A stretch of 64,000 bases of DNA from Deferribacteraceae bacterium V6Fe1. Its GTDB lineage: Bacteria > Chrysiogenota > Deferribacteres > Deferribacterales > Deferrivibrionaceae. Both the position numbers and the translations under genes were made by a program. Shown piece by piece: positions 1 to 10,275 of this stretch (position 1 is the first letter of the stretch; each line of letters begins with the position of its first letter). Under the pieces are notes generated by a model, which had not been told where the DNA came from, made no database searches, and worked only from the letters and a program-made list of their open reading frames with translations. The stretch spans positions 756,001 through 820,000 of the forward strand of contig CP063375.1 in assembly GCA_022813675.1 (NCBI GenBank), given 5' to 3'.

Positions 1-44
1 CTCAGTTCAAAAACGCAATCATCAAAAGATTTTATCTTGAACAT
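1..44 (-). CDS. recR: RecR recombination protein, N-terminal fragment
   Basis: Partial gene running off the left edge. Only about 14 codons are visible; they begin MFKIKSFDDCVFEL. The start lies 3 bases after the ybaB stop and has an AGAG in front of it. The call rests mainly on the very common dnaX-ybaB-recR gene order and on the fit to the RecR N-terminus, which precedes the helix-hairpin-helix. RecR acts with RecO/RecF in gap repair. Too little sequence is present to confirm the family. Confidence 0.5.
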   Translation of the reverse strand, partial: MFKIKSFDDCVFEL

Positions 45-47
45 CTC

Positions 48-362
48 TTAGAACATTCCGGGGAAATTCAGCCCCATCCCTCCGGTAACGCTTGCCATCT
101 TTTCCTGAAGCATTTCTTGTGATTTTTTTATCCCTTCATTAACAGCAGCAACTATTAAATCTTGCAGCATCTCTACATCTTCCGGGTCAACAACACTTTT
201 CTCTATAGTAATGCTTACTACCTCCTGCTTGCCGTTTACTTTAACAGTCACCATACCGCCGCCGGCACTAGCCTCTACAACCTCTTTTGCTGCTTCCTCC
301 TGCATCTCTGCCATCTTTTTTTGCATTTTTTGCGCTTGTTTCATAATTTGTTGAATATTCAT
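48..362 (-). CDS. ybaB: YbaB/EbfC nucleoid-associated protein
   Basis: Small DNA-binding protein of about 104 residues, the usual length for the YbaB/EbfC family, which binds DNA as a tweezer-shaped dimer. The N-terminal third is a Met/Lys/Gln-rich helix (QQIMKQAQKMQKKMAEMQEE), followed by a Gly-rich hairpin (ASAGGGMVTVKVNG) and a C-terminal helix. I start at the ATG preceded by GAGGTG eight bases upstream; a GTG three codons earlier overlaps that Shine-Dalgarno. It sits between dnaX and recR, the conserved arrangement, and is probably co-transcribed with both. Confidence 0.93.
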   Translation of the reverse strand: MNIQQIMKQAQKMQKKMAEMQEEAAKEVVEASAGGGMVTVKVNGKQEVVSITIEKSVVDPEDVEMLQDLIVAAVNEGIKKSQEMLQEKMASVTGGMGLNFPGMF

Positions 363-419
363 ATTGTTCACCTCATTTATTTATTAATTACTTTTTACCA
401 AATTCAGTAAATTATAAAG

Positions 420-2000
420 TTAAGACTTTGTAAGGAGCGTTATTTTATCTATTTTGCAGTCAAACTCTTTTTTTATAAGGTTGACTATTTCGTCATTTTC
501 CGCTTCTTGTTTCATTTTTCTTTGCTGAAATGTTTCCGCTTCATATTTTTTTTCAATTACCGTTTTTTTTTTATTGTTATTGTCCAAGATAATTTCAAAA
601 TCTTTAAATTCACTGTTGTACTTTAGCAACAGCTCTTTTGTAAGATTGAAATTTTCTCTTTTTGCCGTTAAATCGTAGTGGAATTTTTTTTCATCACTGA
701 AACCTATTGTAAGTTTTCCGTTTGAAAATGAAGAGATAAATCCGTGGCTCAAATTTGCTGAAAGTGCCGGTTTTGTCTCAGCCAATTTTTTCAAAAAGGA
801 ACTCCATTTATCCTCTATTGTTTCATCTTTTGAAGTAACTTGTTGTTTTATTTCTGTATGAGAAGATGTTTTTTGAAGTACAGGAGTTGCCTGACTGGAG
901 CCTACCGGTATTATCTCTGAAATCCTGCAAGCTTTGTATATCCCAAATTCAAAAATATATCTTGGGAGTGTAAGGGTTTTCATGTCGCTGAGGGTTTTTT
1001 GGAAAATTTGGAATAATGCAAAAAGTTTTTGCTCAGTTGCCATTGGGAGAAGTTTTTTAAATAATTCCTTTTCATCTTCGGTGAGATGGGTATCAAACTT
1101 TTTTGAGCCGGCAACTCCAAAAAGAAGAATGCGGGTATATTCTATCAAAGTTTTTATTACAAATTGAAAATTAATTCCCTTACTGTCGATTTCCTCAATT
1201 AAGTCGTAAATATCTTCTATCTTTTCATATATTATATTTTTAAACAACTCTTCTATAAGCTTTTTATCTGACATTCCAAGGAGGAAAAGGGTATCTTTAT
1301 AGGTAACTTTATTGTCACCGAATGCTATTACTTGGTCAATAAGGGAAAGTGCGTCCCGCATACACCCTTCAGAGTTCCGTATGATTATATTGAGAGCATC
1401 ATTTTCATAAACGATCCCTTCTTTTTCCATGACTTGTTGAAGATATTTGTACATAAATTCATGGGGAATCTTTTGGAAGTCAAACTTTTGGCATCTTGAA
1501 AGGATAGTTGCCGGTATTTTATGAGCATCGGTTGTAGCCATTATGAATATAACATATTCGGGCGGCTCTTCCAATGTCTTAAGGAGAGCATTAAAGGCAG
1601 CATCTGTTAGCATATGGACTTCGTCTATAATATAAACCTTATATTTACATTTTACAGAAACAAATTTTACGTTTTCACGCAGCTGTCTTATTTCATCAAT
1701 ACCTCTGTTTGAAGCTCCGTCAATTTCAACCACATCCATTGATGTCCCGTTTGTAATCTCTTTACAGTTGTCACAAACGTTGCATGGATTTATATTATCA
1801 GGCTTTTGGCAATTTATAGCTTTTGCAAATATTCTGGCGAGGCTGGTTTTGCCCACACCTCTTGGGCCTGTAAACAGATACGAATGAGATATCTTGCCAA
1901 GTTCTATGGCATTTTTAAGGGTATCAACAACAAACTCTTGATAAACCACCTCATCAAAATTTTGTGGTCGATATTTCCTGGAAAGCGGAAGGTAAGACAT
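420..2000 (-). CDS. dnaX: DNA polymerase III subunits gamma/tau
   Basis: Clamp-loader ATPase. From the ATG at 2000 the protein is 526 residues, close to the length of the Thermus tau. Visible features are Walker A GPRGVGKT (about 45-52), the zinc module Cys64, Cys73, Cys76, Cys79, Walker B YIIDEVHM (123-130) and the sensor region around EEPPEYVIFIMATT. The C-terminal 150 residues form the poorly conserved tau region. The upstream GTG (2009) overlaps the GGAG Shine-Dalgarno, so the ATG is preferred. A run of ten A residues in the coding strand near codon 477 could cause slippage (see findings). First gene of dnaX-ybaB-recR. Confidence 0.96.
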   Translation of the reverse strand: MSYLPLSRKYRPQNFDEVVYQEFVVDTLKNAIELGKISHSYLFTGPRGVGKTSLARIFAKAINCQKPDNINPCNVCDNCKEITNGTSMDVVEIDGASNRGIDEIRQLRENVKFVSVKCKYKVYIIDEVHMLTDAAFNALLKTLEEPPEYVIFIMATTDAHKIPATILSRCQKFDFQKIPHEFMYKYLQQVMEKEGIVYENDALNIIIRNSEGCMRDALSLIDQVIAFGDNKVTYKDTLFLLGMSDKKLIEELFKNIIYEKIEDIYDLIEEIDSKGINFQFVIKTLIEYTRILLFGVAGSKKFDTHLTEDEKELFKKLLPMATEQKLFALFQIFQKTLSDMKTLTLPRYIFEFGIYKACRISEIIPVGSSQATPVLQKTSSHTEIKQQVTSKDETIEDKWSSFLKKLAETKPALSANLSHGFISSFSNGKLTIGFSDEKKFHYDLTAKRENFNLTKELLLKYNSEFKDFEIILDNNNKKKTVIEKKYEAETFQQRKMKQEAENDEIVNLIKKEFDCKIDKITLLTKS

Positions 2001-2223
2001 TAAAAGCACTCCAAAATATATTCCAACATAACTATAACTGCTCCTATACTCTGAAATAAGATGATTACTCCAAATGATATAACAAATTGATTTTTAAATC
2101 AACCGCCAAAGATTTATTAGTGTAGTGTGGAAGTGATGAGCAATGTGTCCTTTTGGTAAAAGAACTTTGGAGTTAAGGCATAGTGTTGCAGAAGATAGTA
2201 AGGTATCAATGGTAAGAAGGTAT

Positions 2224-2247
2224 AAAAAAACCGGGCATAAGCCCGGC
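2224..2247 (-). terminator. Rho-independent terminator of the secF operon
   Basis: On the minus strand a 6-bp GC stem (CCGGGC/GCCCGG, loop of 4) is followed by seven U residues. It lies directly after the secF stop codon and closes the queA-tgt-yajC-secD-secF transcription unit. Confidence 0.9.
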
Positions 2248-2248
2248 T

Positions 2249-3142
2249 CTATTTGGTTTTTTTGATCTTGTATACTAAGGCGCTTGCAACACCTATAGAT
2301 GAATAAGTACCTACAACTATTCCGATTAAAAGTGCAAATGAAAATCCGTTGATTACTTCGCCTCCAAAAAGGTAAAGGGCAAGCACAGCCAAAAGGGTAG
2401 TACCGGAAGTAAGAATAGTTCTGCTTAATGTTTCGTTGATACTTTTATTCATAACTTCATATAGGTTTAATTTGCCTGCACTGTTTTTTATCCTTTCTCT
2501 TATCCTGTCAAAAACAACAATTGTGTCATTTAATGAGTAACCAACGATTGTCAAAACAGCTGCAACGATAGGAAGTGTAATCTCCTTTCCAAGCAGGCTG
2601 AATATCCCAAGCGTAATAATGACGTCATGAAAAAGGGCAAGGACTGCACCTACAGAGAAAATAAATTCAAATCTCAGTGAGACATATATCAAAATGCCAA
2701 TAAGAGAGTAAATAGTTGCCATTATTGCCTTATTTTTTAGTTGTCCGCCGACTTGCGGTCCAACCTGCTCTACCCTTTCGATGACAATTTTCTGTTCGCC
2801 TGAAACTTCTTTTATCTTTGTTTGAATCGCATTTGCAGTCTCTTTAAGTCCAGCAGATGTCTTTTCAACACGTATCAGTATGTCATTTGGCTCTCCAAAA
2901 GTCTGAATTACCATCTCGCCCAAATTCAAATCCTTGAACGAGTTTCTTAGCTTGTCAAGGTCAGGAGTATTTTCAAATTTTACCTGTACTACCGTTCCAC
3001 CTGCGAAATCTATACCATAGTTGAAGCCCTTTGTAAAAATTAGAAAAAGGCTCAACATAACGAGAGCAGCAGATATGCCGAAGAAGAACTTTGATTTGCC
3101 AAGAAAATCTATATTTACATTAGATTTAATTAATTCTACCAT
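2249..3142 (-). CDS. secF: Protein translocase subunit SecF
   Basis: Inner-membrane RND-type subunit that works with SecD and YajC to drive late steps of Sec export using the proton motive force. The protein is 297 residues with one N-terminal membrane segment, a periplasmic P4 domain and five C-terminal membrane segments. Family signatures are FNYGIDFAGGTVVQVKF (about 40-56), the membrane motif VGYSLNDTIVVFDRIRE and a conserved C-terminal Gly-rich helix. It lies 12 bases downstream of secD and is last in the operon, just before a strong terminator. Confidence 0.97.
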   Translation of the reverse strand: MVELIKSNVNIDFLGKSKFFFGISAALVMLSLFLIFTKGFNYGIDFAGGTVVQVKFENTPDLDKLRNSFKDLNLGEMVIQTFGEPNDILIRVEKTSAGLKETANAIQTKIKEVSGEQKIVIERVEQVGPQVGGQLKNKAIMATIYSLIGILIYVSLRFEFIFSVGAVLALFHDVIITLGIFSLLGKEITLPIVAAVLTIVGYSLNDTIVVFDRIRERIKNSAGKLNLYEVMNKSINETLSRTILTSGTTLLAVLALYLFGGEVINGFSFALLIGIVVGTYSSIGVASALVYKIKKTK

Positions 3143-3154
3143 ATCCCATCCCCT

Positions 3155-4705
3155 TTATATGCTTAAGTTTTTAGTATCTTTGCCGCCGAAGAACGTCATA
3201 AATATTGTCCTTGTAACAAAGATGGCGGTAAACATTGAAGACAGGATACCGATTGAAAGTGTGACGGCAAACCCTTTGATAGGTCCGGTTCCAAATTGGA
3301 AGAGTACGAGTGCAGCAATAAGTGTAGTTATGTTTGCATCAAGTATTGTTGACATTGCCTTTTCATAACCTGCCTCAATTGCATTAAGAGGGGTTCGCCC
3401 TATCCTCAATTCTTCCCTTATCCTTTCAAATATAAGAACATTTGCGTCAACCGACATACCTATTGTAAGGATAATACCGGCTATACCCGGAAGTGTAAGA
3501 GTAGCACCAAACGCACTCATCACCCCTAAGATTAAAACAAAATTTAGTAGGAGTGCAATATTGGCAATAACGCCTGATACTCTATAGTAAAAAAGTATAA
3601 AAATCATGACGGCTATAAATCCTATAACAGCTGCCTTTACCCCTTTTGTAATTGAGTCAAAGCCGAGAGATGGGCCCACTGTCCTGTTTTCAAGTACTAC
3701 AACCGGTGCAGGAAGACTTCCTGCTCTAAGTACGATAGCCAAGTCTTTGGCTTCATCCATAGTGAAGTTACCTGAAATTTGAGCCTCTCCTCCGCTAATC
3801 CTTTCCCTGATAACAGGTGCAGAGTAGACATTATTATCAAGTACAATAGCAAGTCTTTTGTTTACGTTTTCCGCAGTGATTTGATCGAAAAGTTTGCTAC
3901 CAGCGGAATCAAACTTGATGAGAACATAAGGTTCATTAAACTGAGATGAAATTCTTACTTCCGCATCCGTCAAATATTCTCCGGTAAGAACGGCTTCCCT
4001 TTTCAAAACATAAGGGACCTCCTGTTGCAGTTTGCCTGTCACCTTATCATATTCTTTGGAGTAAAGGAGAACATCGTCAAAAGGCAAATTACCGTTTATT
4101 GCATCTTGAGTGCTTACATTTTCATCCACTATATGAAATCTCAGTTGTGCAGTTTTTCCGATGAGGTCAATCGCTCTGTCTGGATCGGTAATACCAGGTA
4201 GCTGGACAAGGATTTCATTTTTACCTTGCCTTTGGATTACAGGTTCGCTTACACCAAATTGGTCAATCCTGTTTCTTATAACCTGAACAGCTTGCTCAAC
4301 GGCGTAGTCTTTAACTTTATCGTATTCTTTTTGGTCAAGAGAAAATACCAAAATTTCAGGGTCATTACTGAGCGAAGAATCTACAAGGTAAGGATAGTTT
4401 TTTGTGATCAAGTCTCTTGCTTTATCGGTAAGAGCAGTTTCCTGAAATCCTAATTTAATTTTTCCATCTTTGGTTTTTTGGGCAAAACTGTATTTAATAT
4501 CAGCATTTTTAAGCTCTTTTTTTAGCTGAGTTACAATCGTGTCAAGTTTACCGTCCACGGCTTTCTCGGTTTCTACACCTAATACCACATGCATCCCGCC
4601 TTGAAGGTCAAGACCCAATTTTATTTTTTCTTTGAGTGGAAACATCATGATAAGGGCGGCAATAACAATAGCAGCTATTGTAGCCCAACGAAATTTATAT
4701 TTCAT
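3155..4705 (-). CDS. secD: Protein translocase subunit SecD
   Basis: Large periplasm-exposed partner of SecF, 516 residues. It shows an N-terminal membrane anchor, the IKLGLDLQGGMHVVLGV motif (about 28-44), the P1/P4 periplasmic domains and six C-terminal transmembrane helices with the conserved SVDANVLIFERIREE. Length and domain order are typical of SecD without fused SecF. yajC is 5 bases upstream and secF 12 bases downstream, the standard order. Confidence 0.97.
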   Translation of the reverse strand: MKYKFRWATIAAIVIAALIMMFPLKEKIKLGLDLQGGMHVVLGVETEKAVDGKLDTIVTQLKKELKNADIKYSFAQKTKDGKIKLGFQETALTDKARDLITKNYPYLVDSSLSNDPEILVFSLDQKEYDKVKDYAVEQAVQVIRNRIDQFGVSEPVIQRQGKNEILVQLPGITDPDRAIDLIGKTAQLRFHIVDENVSTQDAINGNLPFDDVLLYSKEYDKVTGKLQQEVPYVLKREAVLTGEYLTDAEVRISSQFNEPYVLIKFDSAGSKLFDQITAENVNKRLAIVLDNNVYSAPVIRERISGGEAQISGNFTMDEAKDLAIVLRAGSLPAPVVVLENRTVGPSLGFDSITKGVKAAVIGFIAVMIFILFYYRVSGVIANIALLLNFVLILGVMSAFGATLTLPGIAGIILTIGMSVDANVLIFERIREELRIGRTPLNAIEAGYEKAMSTILDANITTLIAALVLFQFGTGPIKGFAVTLSIGILSSMFTAIFVTRTIFMTFFGGKDTKNLSI

Positions 4706-4709
4706 AGTA

Positions 4710-6162
<1,453 letters not shown>

Positions 6163-6169
6163 TTAAAAT

Positions 6170-7189
6170 TTAATTTATAAACATTGCATCACCGTAACTG
6201 AAAAAACGGTAGCGATTATTTACCGCGTGCTTGTAAGCATTCATCGTAGGTTCATAGCCGGCAAATGCACTGACCAGCATCAGTAGTGTTGATTTTGGAA
6301 GGTGAAAGTTTGTTATCAGTTTATCCACAATTTTAAATTTGTACCCCGGGGTGATGAATATGTTTGTAGAAAAAGAACCCGATTTGTCGATAAATCCGGT
6401 ATTTGTTGCTATCGATTCAAGGGCTCTTACTGATGTTGTTCCTACTGCCACAAGTTTTTTCCCTTTATTTTTGAGGTCGTTTATTTTTTTTCTTGCTTCT
6501 TCCGATATAAAATATTTTTCTGAGTGCATCTTGTGATCTTCTATATAATCTGTCTTTACAGGTTTAAATGTGCCTATTCCAACATTTAGAGTAATTTCAA
6601 CAACTTCGACACCTTTATTTTTAATCTTTTCCATCAATTCTGTTGTAAAATGAAGTCCCGCTGTCGGAGCAGCTACAGAACCTCCGTTTTTTGAATAAAC
6701 AGTCTGATATCTTGAGTGATCCTCTTTTGTATCTATGCGTCTAATGTATGGAGGTAGTGGAATGTGCCCAAATTGTTCCATTAGCTCGTAAGGGTCACAT
6801 TCAAACTCTAAAATTCTTACTTCGTCAATAAGTTCTTTTACTGTGATTAGCCTGTCTTCTACAATAATTGAATCCCCTTTTTTGACTTTCCCTCTGATCA
6901 TACCTTTAAAAGTTCGATTATCGATTTCATCTGTCAAAAGGATTTCGATTTTACCACCGGACTCTTTTTTGCCGTAAAGCCTTGCTTTGAGGACTTTTGT
7001 ATTATTGACAACAAGGAAATCGTCCGTATTAAGAAGATCTACTATGTCTTTAAATTGAAGGTCTACAATGGTATTATCTACCCTTTTTAGATAGAGGAGC
7101 CTTGATTCATCCCTCTTTTGTGCTGGGGATTGAGCAATAAGCTCATCGGGCAGGACAAAATCAAACTTGTCGATTGGGGTTTTTTGCAT
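6170..7189 (-). CDS. queA: S-adenosylmethionine:tRNA ribosyltransferase-isomerase
   Basis: Converts preQ1-tRNA to epoxyqueuosine-tRNA using the ribosyl group of SAM. The protein is 339 residues, standard length. Characteristic segments are DFVLPDELIAQSPAQKRDESRL at the N-terminus (about 10-31), the YQTVY...GSVAAPTAGLHFT region (about 161-183) and the C-terminal NFHLPKSTLLMLVSAFAG. The ATG immediately follows the thrC stop codon (TAAATG), so thrC and queA are probably coupled. It forms a queuosine pair with tgt. Confidence 0.97.
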   Translation of the reverse strand: MQKTPIDKFDFVLPDELIAQSPAQKRDESRLLYLKRVDNTIVDLQFKDIVDLLNTDDFLVVNNTKVLKARLYGKKESGGKIEILLTDEIDNRTFKGMIRGKVKKGDSIIVEDRLITVKELIDEVRILEFECDPYELMEQFGHIPLPPYIRRIDTKEDHSRYQTVYSKNGGSVAAPTAGLHFTTELMEKIKNKGVEVVEITLNVGIGTFKPVKTDYIEDHKMHSEKYFISEEARKKINDLKNKGKKLVAVGTTSVRALESIATNTGFIDKSGSFSTNIFITPGYKFKIVDKLITNFHLPKSTLLMLVSAFAGYEPTMNAYKHAVNNRYRFFSYGDAMFIN

Positions 7190-8563
7190 TTAACTTAACT
7201 TTTCTATAAGGAAATCTTTTACCTTTCCGGTATCGTTTTCAATTTCATGTAATTTTTTCGGCAACTGTTTTAACTTTTTTATATTTTCCGGCTCTTCTGG
7301 AAATTTTCCTATTGCCTTATATATTGCATCATAAAATTTCGCCGGATGTGCCGTAGCAAGACAAATATTTAACCCTTTGGTCCCCAATTTATTGGCAGCA
7401 TTGACGCCACAAGCTGTATGCGGGTCCAAGATATAGCTAAAGTTTTCGTAAAAAGTTTTAATTGTGGCAAGTGTTTCTTCGTTGCTAGTGGAATATGCCG
7501 CAAAGTCTTTTTTAACAATTGTCATATCTTCATTTGTAAATGTTATTTTTTTGTTCAATTTCAACTCATCCATTTTTTCGACTACTTTTTCATGCGAGCC
7601 ATAGAGATAAAATAAGTATCTTTCAAAGTTGCTTGCGATTTGGATATCCATTGAAGGGCTGTATGTCTCGCATACGTTTTTTATGCTATAGTCCCCATTA
7701 TTAACAAATCGTGAAAGGATGTTGTTTTCATTTGTGGCAAGGATAAGTTTATCTATAGGCAGCCCCATTAGTTTGGCAAAATAACCGGCAAATATATTTC
7801 CAAAATTTCCGGTAGGAACCACCATATTGACTTTGTCACCTTTTGCCGCTTTGAAATAGCAGTGGAAATAATATACTATTTGAGCAAGTATCCTTGCCCA
7901 ATTTATTGAATTTACGGCACCGAGGCTATACTGTTTCTTAAAATCCACATCCGAAAAGATTTCTTTTACTATGAATTGACAGTCATCAAAAGTCCCGTCA
8001 ACCGCCAGATTAAAGACATTATTGTCGGTTACCGTTGTCATTTGAAGTTCTTGAATAGGGCTAACTTTACCTTTCGGATGAAGTATAAAGATATTGATGT
8101 TTTTCTTTCCTCTTACTCCATATATCGCTGCACTACCGGTATCACCGCTTGTAGCACCTAAAATATTTAGTTTTTGTCCGGTTTCTTCAAGGATGTATTC
8201 AAAAAGATTACCCAAAAATTGAAGAGCGATATCCTTAAAAGCATAAGTAGGTCCGTGAAATATTTCTGCAATATAAATATCCCCTTTTTTCACAACAGGT
8301 ATAACATCCCTGCTTTCAAAAGTGGAGTAGCTTTTATTAATTATGTTTTTAAGGGTATCTCTCTTAATATCATCGGTAAATTTTGAAATTATTTCAAAAG
8401 CAAGCTCTTGGTAGCTAAGGGATGAAAGTTTAATCAATTCACTGTTTGAAATGTGAGGTATTTCCTGCGGGATTAGCAGACCTCCGTCTTCGGCAAGCCC
8501 CATCATTACAGCTTCTTTAAATTTTATATTGTTGACTTTTCCCCTTGTACTTTTATAAAGCAT
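7190..8563 (-). CDS. thrC: Threonine synthase
   Basis: PLP enzyme converting O-phosphohomoserine to threonine. The protein is 457 residues, matching the longer, E. coli-type ThrC class. The N-terminal domain (KSTRGKVNNIKFKEAVMMG) and the PLP lysine in HGPTYAFKDIALQF (Lys110) are clear, as is the phosphate-binding GATSGDTGSAA. The gene is followed directly by queA and lies 50 bases downstream of the ndk stop, with a hairpin between them. The association with queA looks positional, not metabolic. Confidence 0.96.
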   Translation of the reverse strand: MLYKSTRGKVNNIKFKEAVMMGLAEDGGLLIPQEIPHISNSELIKLSSLSYQELAFEIISKFTDDIKRDTLKNIINKSYSTFESRDVIPVVKKGDIYIAEIFHGPTYAFKDIALQFLGNLFEYILEETGQKLNILGATSGDTGSAAIYGVRGKKNINIFILHPKGKVSPIQELQMTTVTDNNVFNLAVDGTFDDCQFIVKEIFSDVDFKKQYSLGAVNSINWARILAQIVYYFHCYFKAAKGDKVNMVVPTGNFGNIFAGYFAKLMGLPIDKLILATNENNILSRFVNNGDYSIKNVCETYSPSMDIQIASNFERYLFYLYGSHEKVVEKMDELKLNKKITFTNEDMTIVKKDFAAYSTSNEETLATIKTFYENFSYILDPHTACGVNAANKLGTKGLNICLATAHPAKFYDAIYKAIGKFPEEPENIKKLKQLPKKLHEIENDTGKVKDFLIEKLS

Positions 8564-8574
8564 CCTTTTCTCCT

Positions 8575-8607
8575 TTTAAAAAGAAGGTACTCCGCTAAGG
8601 GAGTACC
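8575..8607 (-). terminator. Likely terminator or attenuator hairpin after ndk
   Basis: An 8-bp stem (GGTACTCC/GGAGTACC, loop of 6) followed on the minus strand by a U-rich tract (TTCTTTTT). It lies between the ndk stop and the thrC start. The U tract is interrupted, so partial read-through into thrC is possible. Confidence 0.65.
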
Positions 8608-8614
8608 TATTAGA

Positions 8615-9028
8615 TTAAACCATTTCGATATCAGCAAAGAAATATCTTGTTTCCTGAGCAGCAGTTTCAGGGGCATCGGAGCCATGAACTGCATTGTTGT
8701 CAATATTTGCACCAAACTCTTTTCTCAAAGTGCCCTCTTCTGCATTTGCAGGATTAGTTGCACCCATTAACTTTCTCCAGTCGAGGATTGCATTCTCTTT
8801 TTCAAGAATCATAACCACACAAGGGCCGCTGCTCATAAATGTGGTAAGGTCATTAAAGAAAGGTTTTTCTTTGTGCACAGCATAAAAACCTTCTGCGACC
8901 TTTTTAGTCATATGAATTTTTTTCATTGCTACAATCTTAAATCCGTTGCTTTCAATACGGTCGATTATTTTTCCTGTATACCCTTTTGCAACGGCATCAG
9001 GTTTAATTATTGCAAATGTTTTTTCCAT
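8615..9028 (-). CDS. ndk: Nucleoside diphosphate kinase
   Basis: Balances NTP pools by phosphate transfer through a phosphohistidine. The protein is 137 residues, typical length. It begins [16 protein letters not shown] and has the active-site motif [12 protein letters not shown] with catalytic His115. The start is an ATG preceded by an AG-rich sequence. It is transcribed toward thrC and separated from it by a hairpin. Confidence 0.98.
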   Translation of the reverse strand: MEKTFAIIKPDAVAKGYTGKIIDRIESNGFKIVAMKKIHMTKKVAEGFYAVHKEKPFFNDLTTFMSSGPCVVMILEKENAILDWRKLMGATNPANAEEGTLRKEFGANIDNNAVHGSDAPETAAQETRYFFADIEMV

Positions 9029-9069
9029 GTAAATTACCTCCGTTTTTGTTTAAACCTGAACTATTAGCA

Positions 9070-9414
9070 TTATTTTATAATCATTGCAAGAAAAGTTATG
9101 TCTACCCCGGATTTATTTTCAATGGAATGTCCTTCACCTTTTTTGGTAATCAAGAGGTCTCCGGGATAAAGGATATCTTCTTGCCCGTTATCACTTACTA
9201 TGCCTGAGCCGTCGAGCATAAAGTATATCTCCATATCATCTTCATGAGTGTGGTAACCGATAAGTGAATCGGGCTTTAAATTGACAACGGAAAACATTTT
9301 TATATTTCCTGAAAATTGGCTCATGGCTTCATACCCCATATTTATTAGGCTACCTCTCCCACCTCTTGGGTTTTCTACTTTTTTGGCATCAATATCTTTT
9401 CCTCTGACAATCAT
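9070..9414 (-). CDS. Small cupin-domain protein
   Basis: Single-domain cupin of 114 residues. Cupin motif 1 appears as GYHTHEDDMEIYFMLDG (about 53-69) and motif 2 as YPGDLLITKKGEGHSIEN (about 82-99). The His/Glu set (two His, one Glu, then one His) would bind a metal. Such stand-alone cupins include sugar-binding, dioxygenase-like and sensor proteins, and the sequence does not say which. It lies 41 bases upstream of ndk on the same strand and could be the first gene of that unit. Confidence 0.85.
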   Translation of the reverse strand: MIVRGKDIDAKKVENPRGGRGSLINMGYEAMSQFSGNIKMFSVVNLKPDSLIGYHTHEDDMEIYFMLDGSGIVSDNGQEDILYPGDLLITKKGEGHSIENKSGVDITFLAMIIK

Positions 9415-9548
9415 AAGGCCTCCTTAGTAAGATGGGATTTATTTAATAATGCAGAGATAAAAAAGTCAATAAATGAATTGACTGAAAATGTTAAAAATAC
9501 TAAAATTGGCTGGTTATATCTTCAAGCAGGTATGTTAAAGAGGGTAAG

Positions 9549-10163
9549 ATGGGGAATCTGTTTGTTTTTTTGGTTGATTTTTTTAAAGAGGTGGAAAACC
9601 CAAAAGATTACGATGATTTTATTGAAAAGTATCTTATATTTAGAACTCTAACATATCTTTTTTTGTCAATCTTTTTAATGCTTTTGTGGGGTTTGTTTGA
9701 TTATTTTATAGACTACGAAAATTTCAGATATTTTATTAAGTTAAGGGTTGGTTATGCCTTAATTGTTTTTATCATTCTTATTATTTATTCACTTAAAAAT
9801 ATGCCTTATAAGTATTATAGGATTGTAGGATTTATAAACTATGCCCTTCTTATTTCATCGGTGTTTCCTATGTTGTTGGCTACAAATGAAAAGCTTTCAT
9901 ATTTTCTCGGATTTAGTGTAATATTTTTTGGCACATCCATTATTATGGTATGGCCGATTATTTATATGATTGTCCCTATGGTAATTAGCTTTGTCCTATA
10001 TATGTTTGTTTTTGACATAAATCTGTTTGCAAAAGAAAGTATAGTGGTAACAATATTCATGCCCACCGTTTTTTTGGTATCATTGGCTGCCAATATCTTG
10101 GTTTACAATGAATTTATGTTAACAAACTATCTTATAAAAAAACTTAATTCCAAATTGGAATAA
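9549..10163 (+). CDS. Orphan polytopic membrane domain, sensor-like, no output domain
   Basis: I do not recognise a named family. The 204 residues form about six hydrophobic helices after a short acidic N-terminus ([15 protein letters not shown]). The last residues ([18 protein letters not shown]) are a charged amphipathic helix of the kind that links MASE-like membrane modules to a kinase, cyclase or GGDEF domain, but the frame stops there. A GAGGG lies 4 bases before the ATG. It is either a truncated sensor or a free membrane module. The next gene, paaK, has its own promoter. Confidence 0.6.
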   Translation: MGNLFVFLVDFFKEVENPKDYDDFIEKYLIFRTLTYLFLSIFLMLLWGLFDYFIDYENFRYFIKLRVGYALIVFIILIIYSLKNMPYKYYRIVGFINYALLISSVFPMLLATNEKLSYFLGFSVIFFGTSIIMVWPIIYMIVPMVISFVLYMFVFDINLFAKESIVVTIFMPTVFLVSLAANILVYNEFMLTNYLIKKLNSKLE

Positions 10164-10193
10164 TCATAACCGACATAACCTTCATAAATATTC

Positions 10194-10222
10194 TTGGCAG
10201 TTTCATAAGGTTAAATTATATT
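10194..10222 (+). promoter_or_regulatory. Sigma-70-type promoter of the paaK-liv cluster
   Basis: TTGGCA (10194-10199), 17-base spacer, TATATT (10217-10222). Predicted transcription start is near 10229, about 47 bases before the paaK ATG. A weaker alternative, TTGACT at 10222 with TAAAAA, overlaps it. Confidence 0.55.
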
Positions 10223-10275
10223 TGACTATAAAGTTTAATTTTGCTAAAAAAAGTAAAACTGTAGAGGTGTCGAAT

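Noticed and set aside
9029-9069. Riboswitch before ndk
   Set aside because: The gap to the cupin gene is only 41 bases, with no structured element.
9421-9548. A plus-strand frame reading AEIKKSINELTENVKNTKIG upstream of the membrane protein
   Set aside because: It looks protein-like but has no start codon, runs in another frame through the next gene and ends in a hydrophobic jumble. Probably chance in AT-rich DNA.
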